From: Sipunculus nudus
Lineage: Eukaryota > Annelida > Sipuncula > Golfingiida > Sipunculidae
DNA length: 64,000 nucleotides
Reading direction: 5' to 3'
NCBI GenBank assembly: GCA_026874595.1
Contig: CM049310.1
Location: forward strand, 20,188,058-20,252,057
This document shows positions 32,601-40,100 of this stretch, in pieces; position 1 is the stretch's first letter; every line of letters starts with the position of its first letter. Below the pieces are notes generated by a model. The model was not told the DNA's origin. It was given only the letters and a program-made list of their open reading frames with translations, and ran no database searches. Both the position numbers and the translations under genes were made by a program.

Positions 32601-34628
32601 TAATTTTGCTCATATAACATCAAATTATGCATGCACTCTGGTGGATTTAATCATATTTCGAATCATAACTTGATTAAAATTATTCAAAAGGAAATCATGG
32701 AAATCCAGTTCAAACAATAACAATTATTCCATTACACTTGATGTATATTGCTGTGGGGGTGGGATGGGGAGCGATTTGAGAATAAATGTGCACCTTTGAC
32801 AACAGGGGTGCTCCTGAGGGATGCATTTCTAATCAAGTATATGCAGGTAAAGCTGTATTAAGTGACCTACAGTGACCAGCAGTGGGCAGTTTGGATCGTG
32901 ACAATGCAAGTGAATACAATAAAGCCCCCCCCCCCCCATGTATATGCTGTGAAAATCAAATCAGCAGTGCTTACAGGAATGAGATGTGCCATGGTCAAAG
33001 TATGGCAAAATTTAAGGTACTGATTTTACACTTATGCTAAAAATTTAAGAATTTACAAAATTTTGATCTAATTTCTATCATACAATTAAATCTTGATTAA
33101 ATAGTTGAATCATTGAAAAAAATCTCCCATGTCATGACAGAAAATATATTTCTTTCTATTTTGATAAGGTATCTAATGTTTCGGTCCAAAACTTTTACAA
33201 ATCATGTAATATTGACCTAACTTTGGCCCATTCATTTGAATATATAGAAGATATTAATGAATGTTTATAAATATTAACAAACAAAGACAGGTGGTTTTAT
33301 ATTAGACAGTCATGAAGTGTAACAAAAGATTTTTCCTTATTTTTTGAAGGACCGAAGTCTCATTAGCCCAATTTGGGGTTTGGTTTGAGATGTAAGAGAA
33401 CTTATGGACATCTAACTGTATGACAATTTTTTATTTGCAGGTCTAATGGTTTCAAAACGTGCCAGTCTAACGGACAGACAGACGGGCGTACGTATGACAG
33501 ACAACGGATCATAACTATAGCTCAAATGACTTATAGTCAGCTGAACTAAAAAAAAGTAATGTACATGTATGTCAACAGTTTGGACATGCAGGGTTTAGGT
33601 TTTCCGGAGATCTTTGGCTATTGTTGCCATTTTCAGATAGTGTTGCTCATGATTTCTCTTTAATTCACAGATTGCTCATTTTTATATCATTACCATAGTC
33701 TTATACTTCATGAAAAACACTATTTCAAAACTACTAGAACAAGAATAAGCATGAAGATAACCAAGAGATCATTCATTCTAGACCGTTTGAACGCTGCTCT
33801 ATGGTAAAATAAAAGGTATTTTCTGCCTTGTCATATTTGATGATTTTCAAACTTCCCCCACATAATTGCTTAGGACTTTTTTCTGACATTAAGGCCATAT
33901 TAAGGAATCAAAATCAGGTGATTCTGCTTTGTTGCAATTTGTGCGAGGTTGACCTATTTCGGGTAAAATGCCTGTACCTTTTGGCCGTCACAGGTCGTAT
34001 AGAGTGGGTATATATTTCTCTTTAAAGCGGACATCTTAAGAATTTTTTCCTGAAGAAAACCTTAGTGTTCGGCAGGCAGTGGTAGTTGGCCTTATACCGT
34101 TGTGGAACTAGTTAACTTACATGATACAGGGATATTTTTAAAATTTTCAGCAAGTGGCAATGTTGCAATTTTGATAAACCAGTTTCTTGTTGGGATACCC
34201 GACTATCATAACATTAATCTGAATGTAGGGTTTTCTTAGAAATCTCTGCTTCAGCCCGTTTACTGATTGATAGGCGGACACTTCTTACCCGGAGGTCAGT
34301 ACATATAGGTCTCATCGTAGTAAGTCGCAGTAATTCATGCACCTAGTACATACTGTCTTTCCAGGCTGGTCAGTTCGTTTCAGACCTGGGAGGGATTTTA
34401 GGGTTGTACATTGGTTTCTCCGCCTTGACCATCCTAGAATTCCTGGAGCTTTTCGTGGACTACATATACTGGGCTTGTGCCAAATGCCGGAGTAAGGCCA
34501 GGAGAGACGTGAGACCAGCCACTGACGGGAGAAAAGATCGGTCATGTGATCGGTTCGAATCCCCTCCACCTCCGTACGACTTCCCAGCGAGCCGTTACCG
34601 GCGCTGCAGCCTCCCGGAGATCGCGTGA
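10566..34628 (+). CDS. DEG/ENaC family sodium channel, 12 coding exons
   Basis: Joined exons: 10566-10731, 13157-13372, 16294-16455, 17702-17900, 19030-19139, 19510-19673, 20017-20127, 20568-20700, 22724-22796, 26808-26865, 27426-27584, 34365-34628. The total is 1815 bp, or 604 residues plus stop; every junction has GT..AG and matching phase. The family forms trimeric, amiloride-sensitive, Na+-permeable plasma-membrane channels gated by ligands, acid or force. Visible: His-Gly gate motif at 46-47, first membrane helix about 62-86, F-P-A-V-T-V-C-N after it (104-111), a large Cys-rich extracellular region, C-x-C-P-x-x-C near 440, second membrane helix with G-F-S selectivity filter at 534-536, and a cytosolic tail with PPPPY at 584-588. 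The length is normal for the family. Molluscan members include FMRFamide-gated and acid-sensing-like channels; I cannot tell which subfamily this is. Confidence 0.88.
10945..12537 (-). mobile_element. 1.6-kb non-autonomous element, copy 1 (Helitron/HINE-like ends, tentative)
   Basis: Read on the minus strand it begins near 12537 with GGGACCCATGGGTCAT. It ends near 10945 with a short (GACGG)-rich run, a hairpin (arms 10948-10960 and 10964-10976 on the plus strand) and CTAAAA. A second element at about 31843-33548 has the same two ends. A 3' hairpin followed by CTRR is the Helitron hallmark, so a Helitron-derived non-autonomous element is possible. No protein is encoded. It lies in intron 1 of the channel gene, in reverse orientation. 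Confidence 0.42.
11036..12410. repeat. Tandem array of about 330-bp units
   Basis: Units start near 11036, 11380, 11705 and 12035, with a partial one near 12207. Each begins with a GGCACAAAT-like segment and contains GGTCTCTGTTACCCATATT, a run of CCCCC followed by AGAATAAT, and GCATTGATCACC. The array makes up most of the copy 1 element. No ORF. Confidence 0.75.
12538..13156. other. Intron 1 remainder of the channel gene
   Basis: AT-rich, with no recognised element. A frame open from 13051 into exon 2 is intronic up to the acceptor at 13155-13156; the domain match starts only after it. Confidence 0.5.
13157..13372 (+). CDS. DEG/ENaC exon 2 (residues 56-127)
   Basis: Encodes the first membrane helix and the start of the extracellular region with F-P-A-V-T-V-C-N. 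The acceptor is TTGTAG and the donor CAG|GTAAGG, phase 1 at both ends. A (TA)n tract begins only 36 bp into the following intron. Confidence 0.88.
13409..13464. repeat. (TA)n microsatellite in intron 2
   Basis: Uninterrupted TA dinucleotides just downstream of the exon 2 donor. Confidence 0.95.
13465..16293. other. Intron 2 remainder
   Basis: No coding exon or recognised element. It includes C-rich patches near 13870-13950, and otherwise AT-rich DNA with short meaningless frames. Confidence 0.45.
16294..16455 (+). CDS. DEG/ENaC exon 3 (residues 128-181)
   Basis: Extracellular segment, poorly conserved in the family (finger region), ending in D-C-P. The acceptor TTTTTTCAG is strong; the donor is CAG|GTGAAG. 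Both ends are phase 1. Membership is inferred from phase, splice sites and position. Confidence 0.65.
16456..17701. other. Intron 3
   Basis: AT-rich DNA, no recognised element or additional exon. Confidence 0.45.
17702..17900 (+). CDS. DEG/ENaC exon 4 (residues 182-247)
   Basis: Finger-domain segment ending in L-D-C-Q-Y-N-G-F-S-C, a typical family pattern. The donor GG|GTAAGT is strong and phase 2. The start is chosen at the AG of 17700-17701 because it alone gives phase 1 to match exon 3; AGs at 17672 and 17688 are out of phase. Confidence 0.75.
17901..19029. other. Intron 4
   Basis: AT-rich with no recognised element. Confidence 0.4.
19030..19139 (+). CDS. DEG/ENaC exon 5 (residues 248-284)
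   Basis: Encodes F-x-x-x-Y-N-N-I-Y-G-N-C-Y-x-F-N, a strongly conserved family block, then a P-G-P-R-F-G turn. Acceptor TTTTTAG, donor G|GTGCGT, phase 2 in and phase 1 out. Confidence 0.85.
19226..19290. repeat. (TA)n microsatellite in intron 5
   Basis: Uninterrupted TA dinucleotides. Confidence 0.95.
19510..19673 (+). CDS. DEG/ENaC exon 6 (residues 285-339)
   Basis: Encodes L-Q-L-T-L-N-I-E-Q, then a V-V-V-H-G-Q-E-R-M-P-F-P segment, equivalent to the family block in which a beta strand precedes V-x-I-H-x-P. Acceptor TTAG at 19508-19509, donor AAG|GTTGGT, phase 0 out. Confidence 0.85.
20017..20127 (+). CDS. DEG/ENaC exon 7 (residues 340-376)
   Basis: Encodes I-T-V-K-R-L-G-G-V-Y-G-N-C and ends in V-R-Y-S-N-K, matching the family palm/thumb transition where Y-x-x-C occurs. 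The acceptor CTTAAG is weak, but an upstream AG at 19990 would read into a stop. Donor AAG|GTAGGT, phase 0. Confidence 0.78.
20568..20700 (+). CDS. DEG/ENaC exon 8 (residues 377-420)
   Basis: Cys-rich thumb segment with A-C-Y-K-T-C and C-G-C-S-D-L-A-C-P, giving the conserved disulfide ladder. Acceptor TTTTCAG, donor G|GTACGT, phase 1 out. Confidence 0.87.
21190..21880. repeat. 22-bp minisatellite in intron 8
   Basis: About thirty degenerate copies of a unit near ACCGGGGTAACATCGGGTTA run without break. GTTAAC and GGGGTAACAT recur throughout. It produces spurious minus-strand frames rich in C-Y-P and N-P-M-L. Confidence 0.88.
22410..22500 (-). repeat. tRNA-derived SINE fragment
   Basis: The minus strand shows an A-box-like TAGTGGTTAAGGCG and a B-box-like GGTTCCAACCC with tRNA-like spacing. 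No intact cloverleaf was seen, so it is taken as a SINE remnant. Confidence 0.5.
22724..22796 (+). CDS. DEG/ENaC exon 9 (residues 421-444)
   Basis: Encodes E-C-V-E-N-V and then C-D-C-P-Q-A-C, the conserved C-x-C-P-x-x-C block of the thumb. Acceptor TTACAG, donor AA|GTGAGT, phase 1 in and phase 2 out. Confidence 0.85.
23160..24446 (-). pseudogene. L1-like LINE fragment
   Basis: On the minus strand three pieces occur in the correct order. The first, 24446-24243, has a hydrophobic strand ending in I-N-I-Y-A-P-N, the apurinic endonuclease signature. The second, 23855-23616, matches the linker with K-I-R-E-L-E-E-K. The third, 23516-23217, has G-E-K-K-S-K-N-x-x-N-L-Q-K and F-Y-S-N-K-Y, typical of the region before L1-type RT. 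Frames are broken and the RT core is missing. It lies in intron 9 of the channel gene, antisense to it. Confidence 0.62.
24440..24955. repeat. 57-bp tandem repeat array in intron 9
   Basis: About nine copies of a 57-bp unit run head to tail, each with TTTCCAAGCATTCATATCTT and TATCAGTT. The period is measured directly from copies at 24564, 24621 and 24678. Because 57 is 19 codons, both strands stay open in one frame, giving artefactual repetitive frames. Outer copies are more diverged. Confidence 0.9.
25532..25600. repeat. (CA)n(TA)n(GA)n compound microsatellite
   Basis: Short CA run, long TA run, then GA run. Confidence 0.93.
25948..26397 (-). other. Unassigned 149-codon open frame over a CpG-rich patch
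   Basis: The longest uncharacterised frame in the introns covers a CpG-dense stretch (about 26070-26225) within otherwise AT-rich DNA. No domain was recognised in either strand's translation. An inverted repeat, CGCGTTTCCGCGCGC and its complement, sits at 26206-26220 and about 26079-26095. It could be an element of unknown type, a regulatory island, or chance. Confidence 0.25.
26808..26865 (+). CDS. DEG/ENaC exon 10 (residues 445-464)
   Basis: Short exon encoding E-M-T-Y-A-S-T-V-S-S-V-K-W-P, the conserved Y-x-x-x-x-S-x-x-x-W-P block. Acceptor TTTCAG, donor GAG|GTAGGT, phase 2 in and phase 0 out. Confidence 0.85.
26883..27060. repeat. CAGGGGCGGATCC-type repeat fragment
   Basis: Begins with CAGGGGCGGATCC, a sequence resembling hAT transposon ends, and ends in a GGATCCCCTGGACCCCT stretch. 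Only the ends suggest a small element. Confidence 0.3.
27426..27584 (+). CDS. DEG/ENaC exon 11 (residues 465-517)
   Basis: Encodes N-L-L-K-L-E-V-F-F-Q-E-L-N-Y-E-R-I, the last extracellular strands before the second membrane helix. Acceptor TTACAG, donor CAG|GTAACA, phase 0 at both ends. Confidence 0.87.
27849..28797. mobile_element. hAT-like non-autonomous DNA element (tentative)
   Basis: It starts with CAGGGGCGTAGC and ends with the exact complement, GCTACGCCCCTG. Its flanks are CACACAC on both sides (27842-27848 and 28798-28804), although the left flank is a CA-rich run, so the duplication is weak evidence. hAT elements have such short CAGGGG-type ends and 8-bp duplications. A nested CAGTGGCGGATCGAG near 27892 looks like another such end. 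No transposase frame. Confidence 0.4.
28370..28450 (+). repeat. Possible tRNA-like SINE fragment
   Basis: A GAGTTCGAGTACC segment resembling a B box follows a region loosely like an A box. Tentative. Confidence 0.25.
29058..29102. repeat. (TA)n microsatellite in intron 11
   Basis: Uninterrupted TA dinucleotides. Confidence 0.95.
29558..29621. repeat. (TA)n microsatellite in intron 11
   Basis: Uninterrupted TA dinucleotides followed by a GT run. Confidence 0.95.
29955..30135 (-). repeat. Tandem dimer of tRNA-derived sequences
   Basis: On the minus strand two copies about 100 bp apart each carry an A-box-like region (GTTGGAACGCCGGAC in the first-read copy) and a B box (GGGTTCGAATCCCGG, or GGGTTCGACTCC in the other). 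tRNA-like spacing is kept, but stems are incomplete. Best read as a dimeric tRNA-derived SINE rather than functional tRNA genes. Confidence 0.55.
30640..30830 (+). pseudogene. Cys-rich (CXC-like) transposon protein fragment
   Basis: An open stretch encodes C-N-C-Q-T-N-C, then C-T-C, C-x-x-A-C-G-N-C and C at regular spacing, resembling the CXC-like tail often seen in proteins of animal transposons. No other part of such a protein was found nearby, and it sits in intron 11 of the channel gene. Confidence 0.38.
31475..31722 (+). pseudogene. LINE 3' end fragment (RT C-terminus)
   Basis: The plus-strand frame reads R-A-F-L-I-C-E-P-S-L-W-N-E-L-P-K, matching the conserved C-terminal signature of CR1/Jockey-type LINE proteins (R-x-F-x-x-x-x-P-x-L-W-N-x-L-P). 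It is followed by a GGCGCTATATTAAATGAATA tail like many LINE 3' ends. Stops interrupt it. Confidence 0.55.
31843..33548 (+). mobile_element. 1.7-kb non-autonomous element, copy 2 (Helitron/HINE-like ends, tentative)
   Basis: Starts with GGGACCCGTGGGTCAT and ends with a GACAGACGG-type run, a hairpin (GCTCAAATGAC and its partner GTCAGCTGAAC) and CTAAAA. Both ends match copy 1 at 10945-12537, in the opposite orientation. Internal sequence differs from copy 1 and includes two related segments near 32310 and 32936. No coding capacity. It lies in intron 11, sense to the gene. Confidence 0.42.
33549..34364. other. Intron 11 remainder before the last exon
   Basis: AT-rich DNA with no recognised element up to the acceptor CTTTCCAG of exon 12. 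Confidence 0.4.
34365..34628 (+). CDS. DEG/ENaC exon 12 (residues 518-604 and stop)
   Basis: Encodes the pre-pore segment, second membrane helix and C-tail. S-D-L-G-G-I-L-G-L and then G-F-S (534-536) mark the selectivity filter. Gly519 aligns with the degenerin gating position. The tail contains P-P-P-P-Y (584-588), a PY motif able to bind Nedd4-type ubiquitin ligases, and a basic R-S-K-A-R-R stretch after the helix. It ends with TGA at 34626. Confidence 0.92.
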   Translation, partial: AGQFVSDLGGILGLYIGFSALTILEFLELFVDYIYWACAKCRSKARRDVRPATDGRKDRSCDRFESPPPPYDFPASRYRRCSLPEIA

Positions 34629-34798
34629 GAAAACTCGTTATTCAACTGCGACAATATATACCCGGTTTTATGTTGTGATAGTGTTCAATGTGAATACTTG
34701 CATCAGACCTATACATGTATATGTGTTTATTAGGCCTATACTCTGGCAAATTTTGTGAAGGTTACGGATGATTTCATGTTAAATACGTCTTTTTAAAT

Positions 34799-35149
34799 TT
34801 GAAACAAAAATTGCAGAAACTGGTGAGACAACAGGATTTTATGAACATGCATGCATTACTTTTCTCATCGAAAACGTTAATATTTAATAAATTGTTGGGT
34901 GTAAAATCCTATTTACATCTTCTTATATTAACAATATTAATCCTTCATGATAACGTCCTTGCGTATCCAATAAGTCAAACGATTAAAAATCGGATGCAAA
35001 TGCGACAAAATTTATCAAATTTATTTGAACTACTACCTATAGGATTCGGGTTTGGTATGTTACAACACATGATATATACAGTTGTCCATCGCTCACGAAA
35101 ATATTACCTTGCGCTGATTGTGTTGTATATACGACAACTTTCAAATTAA
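34799..35149 (+). other. 116-codon open frame downstream of the channel gene
   Basis: A frame with a hydrophobic, signal-like stretch (about residues 38-55) lies within or just past the presumed 3' UTR. No homologue recognised, and composition is like the surrounding AT-rich DNA. Probably chance; noted because of its length. Confidence 0.15.
34886..34891 (+). terminator. Candidate poly(A) signal AATAAA for the channel gene
   Basis: The first AATAAA downstream of the stop codon, 258 bp away. Confidence 0.35.
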
Positions 35150-36442
35150 TAGACTCTGTGAAAGTCTTTGAGAAATGTATCTGCTTGTAAAAATCACGAT
35201 TTTCTCATCACAAATGCTAATGCAGGAATAATTGCATGGTAGTTTTGCATTTAAAGGCAAATTCGGCATTTTTAATGCAAAATACGAGATCTTTTCTTCA
35301 TGAGCCTGCAGTAACTATAACTGCTGATAACGATAACTGACATACTGACGAGGATGTCAAGACAATCTCAGCCTGGATACATTCATACAGGCGCGGACTG
35401 GTCCGGGGCACCGGGAAACTTAGAAGTTTCCCGGTTGGCTGGTGGCATAAACGAAACAATCGTAACTTTGTGCCGACTATGTGAACAAAATACTTAATAG
35501 TGATACCAGTGGACAGATGGTGTTAAATTACTCAGCCAATTCCGCTCCTGCGGTCACAAACTGACAGCGGATGTGCAACGTGCAGAACCATTAACAATTA
35601 TATAGCATGTGAAACCTTTCTGGATGTTGAGATGATGGTTATTAATGTAAAATCATACAATTACATATGTGATTTATGTATTCTAAATGTTGTGATGTTT
35701 AATATATGCATATAACGGTTCATGTGAAAACGTATAAAATATAAAGATAAATGTTGTCATATTAATTTTCCACGAGTTTTTATTCTTTCTTCGACAAGGG
35801 ATTTCCCAGCAAACGGCACTTTAGCCCTTGAGTCTTGCCGAGTTTTGTTAATTCCTCAGAATTCATGTGATGTTAACATTTCAAGTTGAAAAATATGGCT
35901 TACATGCATGGAAACCACCAAGGCATAGAAAACTACAAAATCAATTTAATAATCACATTAGACTCTCATGTAATATATTACAATTTGACATGACAGACAC
36001 ATTAGCTAAACATGTTTCATTTTCAGGATAAAGAACAAATAATTTTTTTTAAGAAATTTCCCTCATAATTAGCTATAACAACATGACATTCAGGCCTTTT
36101 TAAAATAAGCTGTCCGGGGCCTGTAAATGTCTTAATTTAATTAAAATCGGGTGGCAGGCTGTCCTACCTGAAACGATGACAATTTTTAAAAACTGAAATT
36201 TTGTGCAAGTTTCTGGTCATTTGTCTCAAAAGACCGAAACAAAAAAAATGGGAGTGTTTTATCCATTTCTGACTGGCTTCATCAGGGAACTAAAGAAACA
36301 GCAAAAATGACAGTGTTATTTCATGATGAAAGAATTACCACGGTTTAATTATTGTATATCAATGCCTGCCTGCAGGACTAATAGGAAAAAACACAGAACT
36401 TTTCATTGTTAAATACTTACAATTATTATTATTTTAACTTTG

Positions 36443-36448
36443 TTTATT
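36443..36448 (-). terminator. Candidate poly(A) signal for STKLD1
   Basis: AATAAA on the minus strand about 640 bp past the stop codon at 37085. It is the nearest canonical hexamer seen. Confidence 0.25.
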
Positions 36449-36669
36449 GGTTAATAATTTACCTATATTTATACAAATATTCAGTGTTATTAGCCTTTGG
36501 CGCCTGACCATTAAATTGTCTCTGAACTGGCATTGGAGTAAATCCTTACCAGAGATTCAGATGGTCAGTTACGTCAGTTACAAATAGAAATCCACGATGA
36601 ATACATACATACACAATTGTAGGTTTCTTTGGAAGGCACCTGCAAATGCCCATATATATTAGAAAATCA

Positions 36670-36672
<3 letters not shown>

Positions 36673-36717
<45 letters not shown>
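36673..36717. repeat. (TA)n microsatellite
   Basis: Uninterrupted TA dinucleotides in the intergenic region. Confidence 0.95.
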
Positions 36718-36719
<2 letters not shown>

Positions 36720-37084
36720 TTAAAAGTGTACAGTGATATATCCATTTCTTTGAAACATAAATGTCAACCATGTTTGGAAATAACAGAGATAAAAATAGGT
36801 CACTCTACAGAAAAAAAATCTAATATTTTCATTTACACCAATCTTGTCTGTGCTTGTTTGGTATTAAATTATGCAGGTAAATTATAATGGGTCGAAGAAA
36901 CAAATTTACTCATTGGAGGATACCTGCAGTATGATGTCGATCTTGTAAAAATAAATTATTCTGGTAAAGAAAAAAATTCTTTAAAAAATAAGAGTCATTC
37001 AAAAGCATAATGTAACTGATAGAGAAACTGCTTAGATCATAGCCCAAGAGTTAGAAAACAACAACAATATAGCACAGTGCAATT

Positions 37085-37147
37085 TTACTTCTTTATCTTC
37101 TCTGGTGAAATTTTCCCCAAAGCAGCTTCACATGGTCCAATGATATC
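37085..37147 (-). CDS. STKLD1 exon 19 (residues 623-642 and stop)
   Basis: Short last exon ending I-K-K and TAA. Acceptor TTTATAG, phase 0 in. Confidence 0.78.
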   Translation of the reverse strand, partial: DIIGPCEAALGKISPEKIKK

Positions 37148-40100
37148 CTATAAATCACAAAATATTATCAATCAGACACATGCACACAAACGTATAACCT
37201 ATGTACTGATACACATAGGTACAAGATGCATCACAAAGAAACAAGGTGAGAATTTTCAAAAACGTTTCATAAATTTCCAAACCATTTAATACCACAGTAT
37301 CTTTACTTTTAGAGTCTTCTGAGACCTGCTTAATAGTTGAAATATTAAGAAAGGCAGCTGATAAATAAAATGTTAAAATTAATATCCTAAGTTCCAAAAA
37401 AAAATTAAAAAAAAAAATAAGACTTGTATCTGTATTCAGATATGCTTTCCTACACTGAAAAAGCTGGCATTTGCATTTCTTCCATTTATTTTTAAAGAAA
37501 ATATTCATTTGAATTGAATAAATGTTGTATACAGGCATTTAATTTTACTTAATACAATCTTTTAATCCATATTCAGATGCAGTGGAATCAAAATCACAGT
37601 GGTAATTATTCATCTTGACTAACAACTTTGCATGTTTAATGGTGAAAACATGCAAGCAATGATTCTAACACTACTCTCTTAATAATTGTCGCATGCAGTA
37701 TGAATTAATATATATATTTGAAAGTGATCCAAGGTTTATAATCAACAGATATCAAAAGGATATGCCACTAATGATTAATAAAATTTACCATTCCAATACA
37801 TTTCTTATGTCTTACCTGGTTGTCTTTGAATCGTTTGTGAACTTCATTTAATACAGTCTGGCCTACCCTCAGGTGTTTCACCTCGGCACTGATGTCCTCT
37901 GATTCAAGGAGAGGATACGGTCATGCAGGTGTATAAACTATATCAGGTACACTGGCCTTACCGTTACAAACAGTGAATTACTGGATATGAAAGACCGTGC
38001 AAGACAAACAAAACAGATCCCAAACAAGAATATGGATCCCAGCTATGGAATATCTGTCTGTGAACATGTTGCACATAACAACAGCAAGTATTGCAATTTG
38101 CATTCAAATCACTAATATTCAAGATGAGAAATCTAATGCACTTTTAATCAATTCAAGCAAATTAAACTGTTCCAGTTTTTTCCCCTTTTTGATAAAGAAA
38201 AAAGTTTTTTTTCACTTTTCATTTATCATAGCATTGCCACATACATCAATCTAACTCACCCCCATTTCAGTTGTTCCAAACATATAAAGCCAGATATATG
38301 AAATGGCATCACTTACAAAATGAGATGATGGGCACTCCACATAAATATTTGTTTGCTTAAATTTTTTAACCTGTCAAGGCAATGAAGCAAAAAAGCTGCA
38401 ACCAGAAGGGGAATTTCTATACCATGAAGAATAGATGTGAAAAATAAATATTGTGCACAGCTGTTTCCTTTGAGGAGAGAAAATATGAATTTAAGACTTT
38501 CTTTTGCTGAATATCATAAATGGACACATTGGAAAATTTGTAAAAGTAAGACCAGTGTATTGAGCTAGTGACATATATCACACAATGGTATCATGTCTTA
38601 TATAGTCATGTTCAATACATTTGTATGATGGCATTACAGAAATTATGATCAAATCATGATCTATCTAGCTACAGGTAGCCATGCAGTTTGGAACATCCAC
38701 TTCACTACTACTCTATAGACAAAAACACCATATACAAGAATACTACTACTTGATTCAATAATTAGTCAATAATTTGATTTTTTTTCTGATCATGTGAGGG
38801 ATCAACCATCGTTATAACATTCTTCATAATCCTAGGCTACATCTCACCTTATTTGAACCAAATTTAGCTTTAATTGCTCTTAACATGGTTCTTACAGGAA
38901 GGCCTTTCACTGAGATACATATATCATCTGTAAAGACAACCCTACAATGCTATATGCCAATCAGTTATCATTTATGTGTATTGTACATACTAAAGGGCTC
39001 TGACAGGAATTCAAATGAACATCTCCACACATTCACATTTGTCACATAAGCTGGTTGTTTTCTGGATGAAAAAAATATTTGGGACAATTAAGACTTTAAA
39101 TATTTAAATGTTATATCTTTTAAACATATTAATATATATTAAAATAAGACTCAGAGTTTACTTCATACATTTGTTTCAAAAGAATAAACATGTTACATGT
39201 AGACCTTAAGAATATGCATGTTACTGGTGCATGGTCTTTTGGAACATCTAAAAGAAATGTAAATTTCTCCTTAACTGAGAACTAGGAATTTCTTGGCATT
39301 GGAGATGCCATATCCCCTACAATTTATGCATACCCCCTTCAAAAATAGGCCCCTAGCTCAAGAAGCATAAACGGACACCTGACAAGCCACCATGATTTCT
39401 TATGTGTGCCCTTTAAAACCAAGGTCAAGGTCACTAGTCATGAAAAATACTCAGAGATATTGGTGGAAATATTTTTTATGTCAAATTTAGCAGTGTTTTA
39501 ACAGTTAGGGGGCCGGTAAACAAAAATCCTATATATTCGCAGATTTGACCTAGAAGACCAAGCTTCGAACAAATTCCGAGATATGGCTGGAAACTTTGTG
39601 TGTGTCAAATTGGAAGAAAAAAGAACTCCAAATAAATTATGGGGTTAACAAAAATCATATATATTTGCAGATTTGACCTTGAAGACCAAGCTGAAGTCAT
39701 CAGTCTTCCAACATGTCTGAGATCTTGGTGGAAAAAAATTGTGTATCAAATTTGAAGTAAAGATATGCTGTACTTCAAAAGTTATGGGGTTAACAAATAT
39801 ATACAATGTTTCCACAGATTTGACCTTGAAAAGCAAGGGTCAAGGTCACTACTCTTCAAACATTTATTAGATATCTTGGTGGTAATAATCTTTATGACAG
39901 ATTTGTTGAAAAAAGATTAGGTACTTCAAAAGTTATGAGGTTCACAAAAATCCTATATATCGGCAGATTTGATTTTGAAGGTCAAGGTCACAGGATTTCA
40001 AACTCTTTCCACAACCTATCATCTGACATCTTTCATTCTGATTTTAAGACAGACACATCTCTCCACTTGAGAAAATATTTTTTCACCAAATATGAAAATA

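Larger units (their letters stand above)
35150..37084. other. Convergent intergenic region
   Basis: Non-coding DNA between the 3' ends of the channel gene and the kinase gene. Contains a (TA)n tract at 36673-36717. No element recognised with confidence. Confidence 0.5.
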
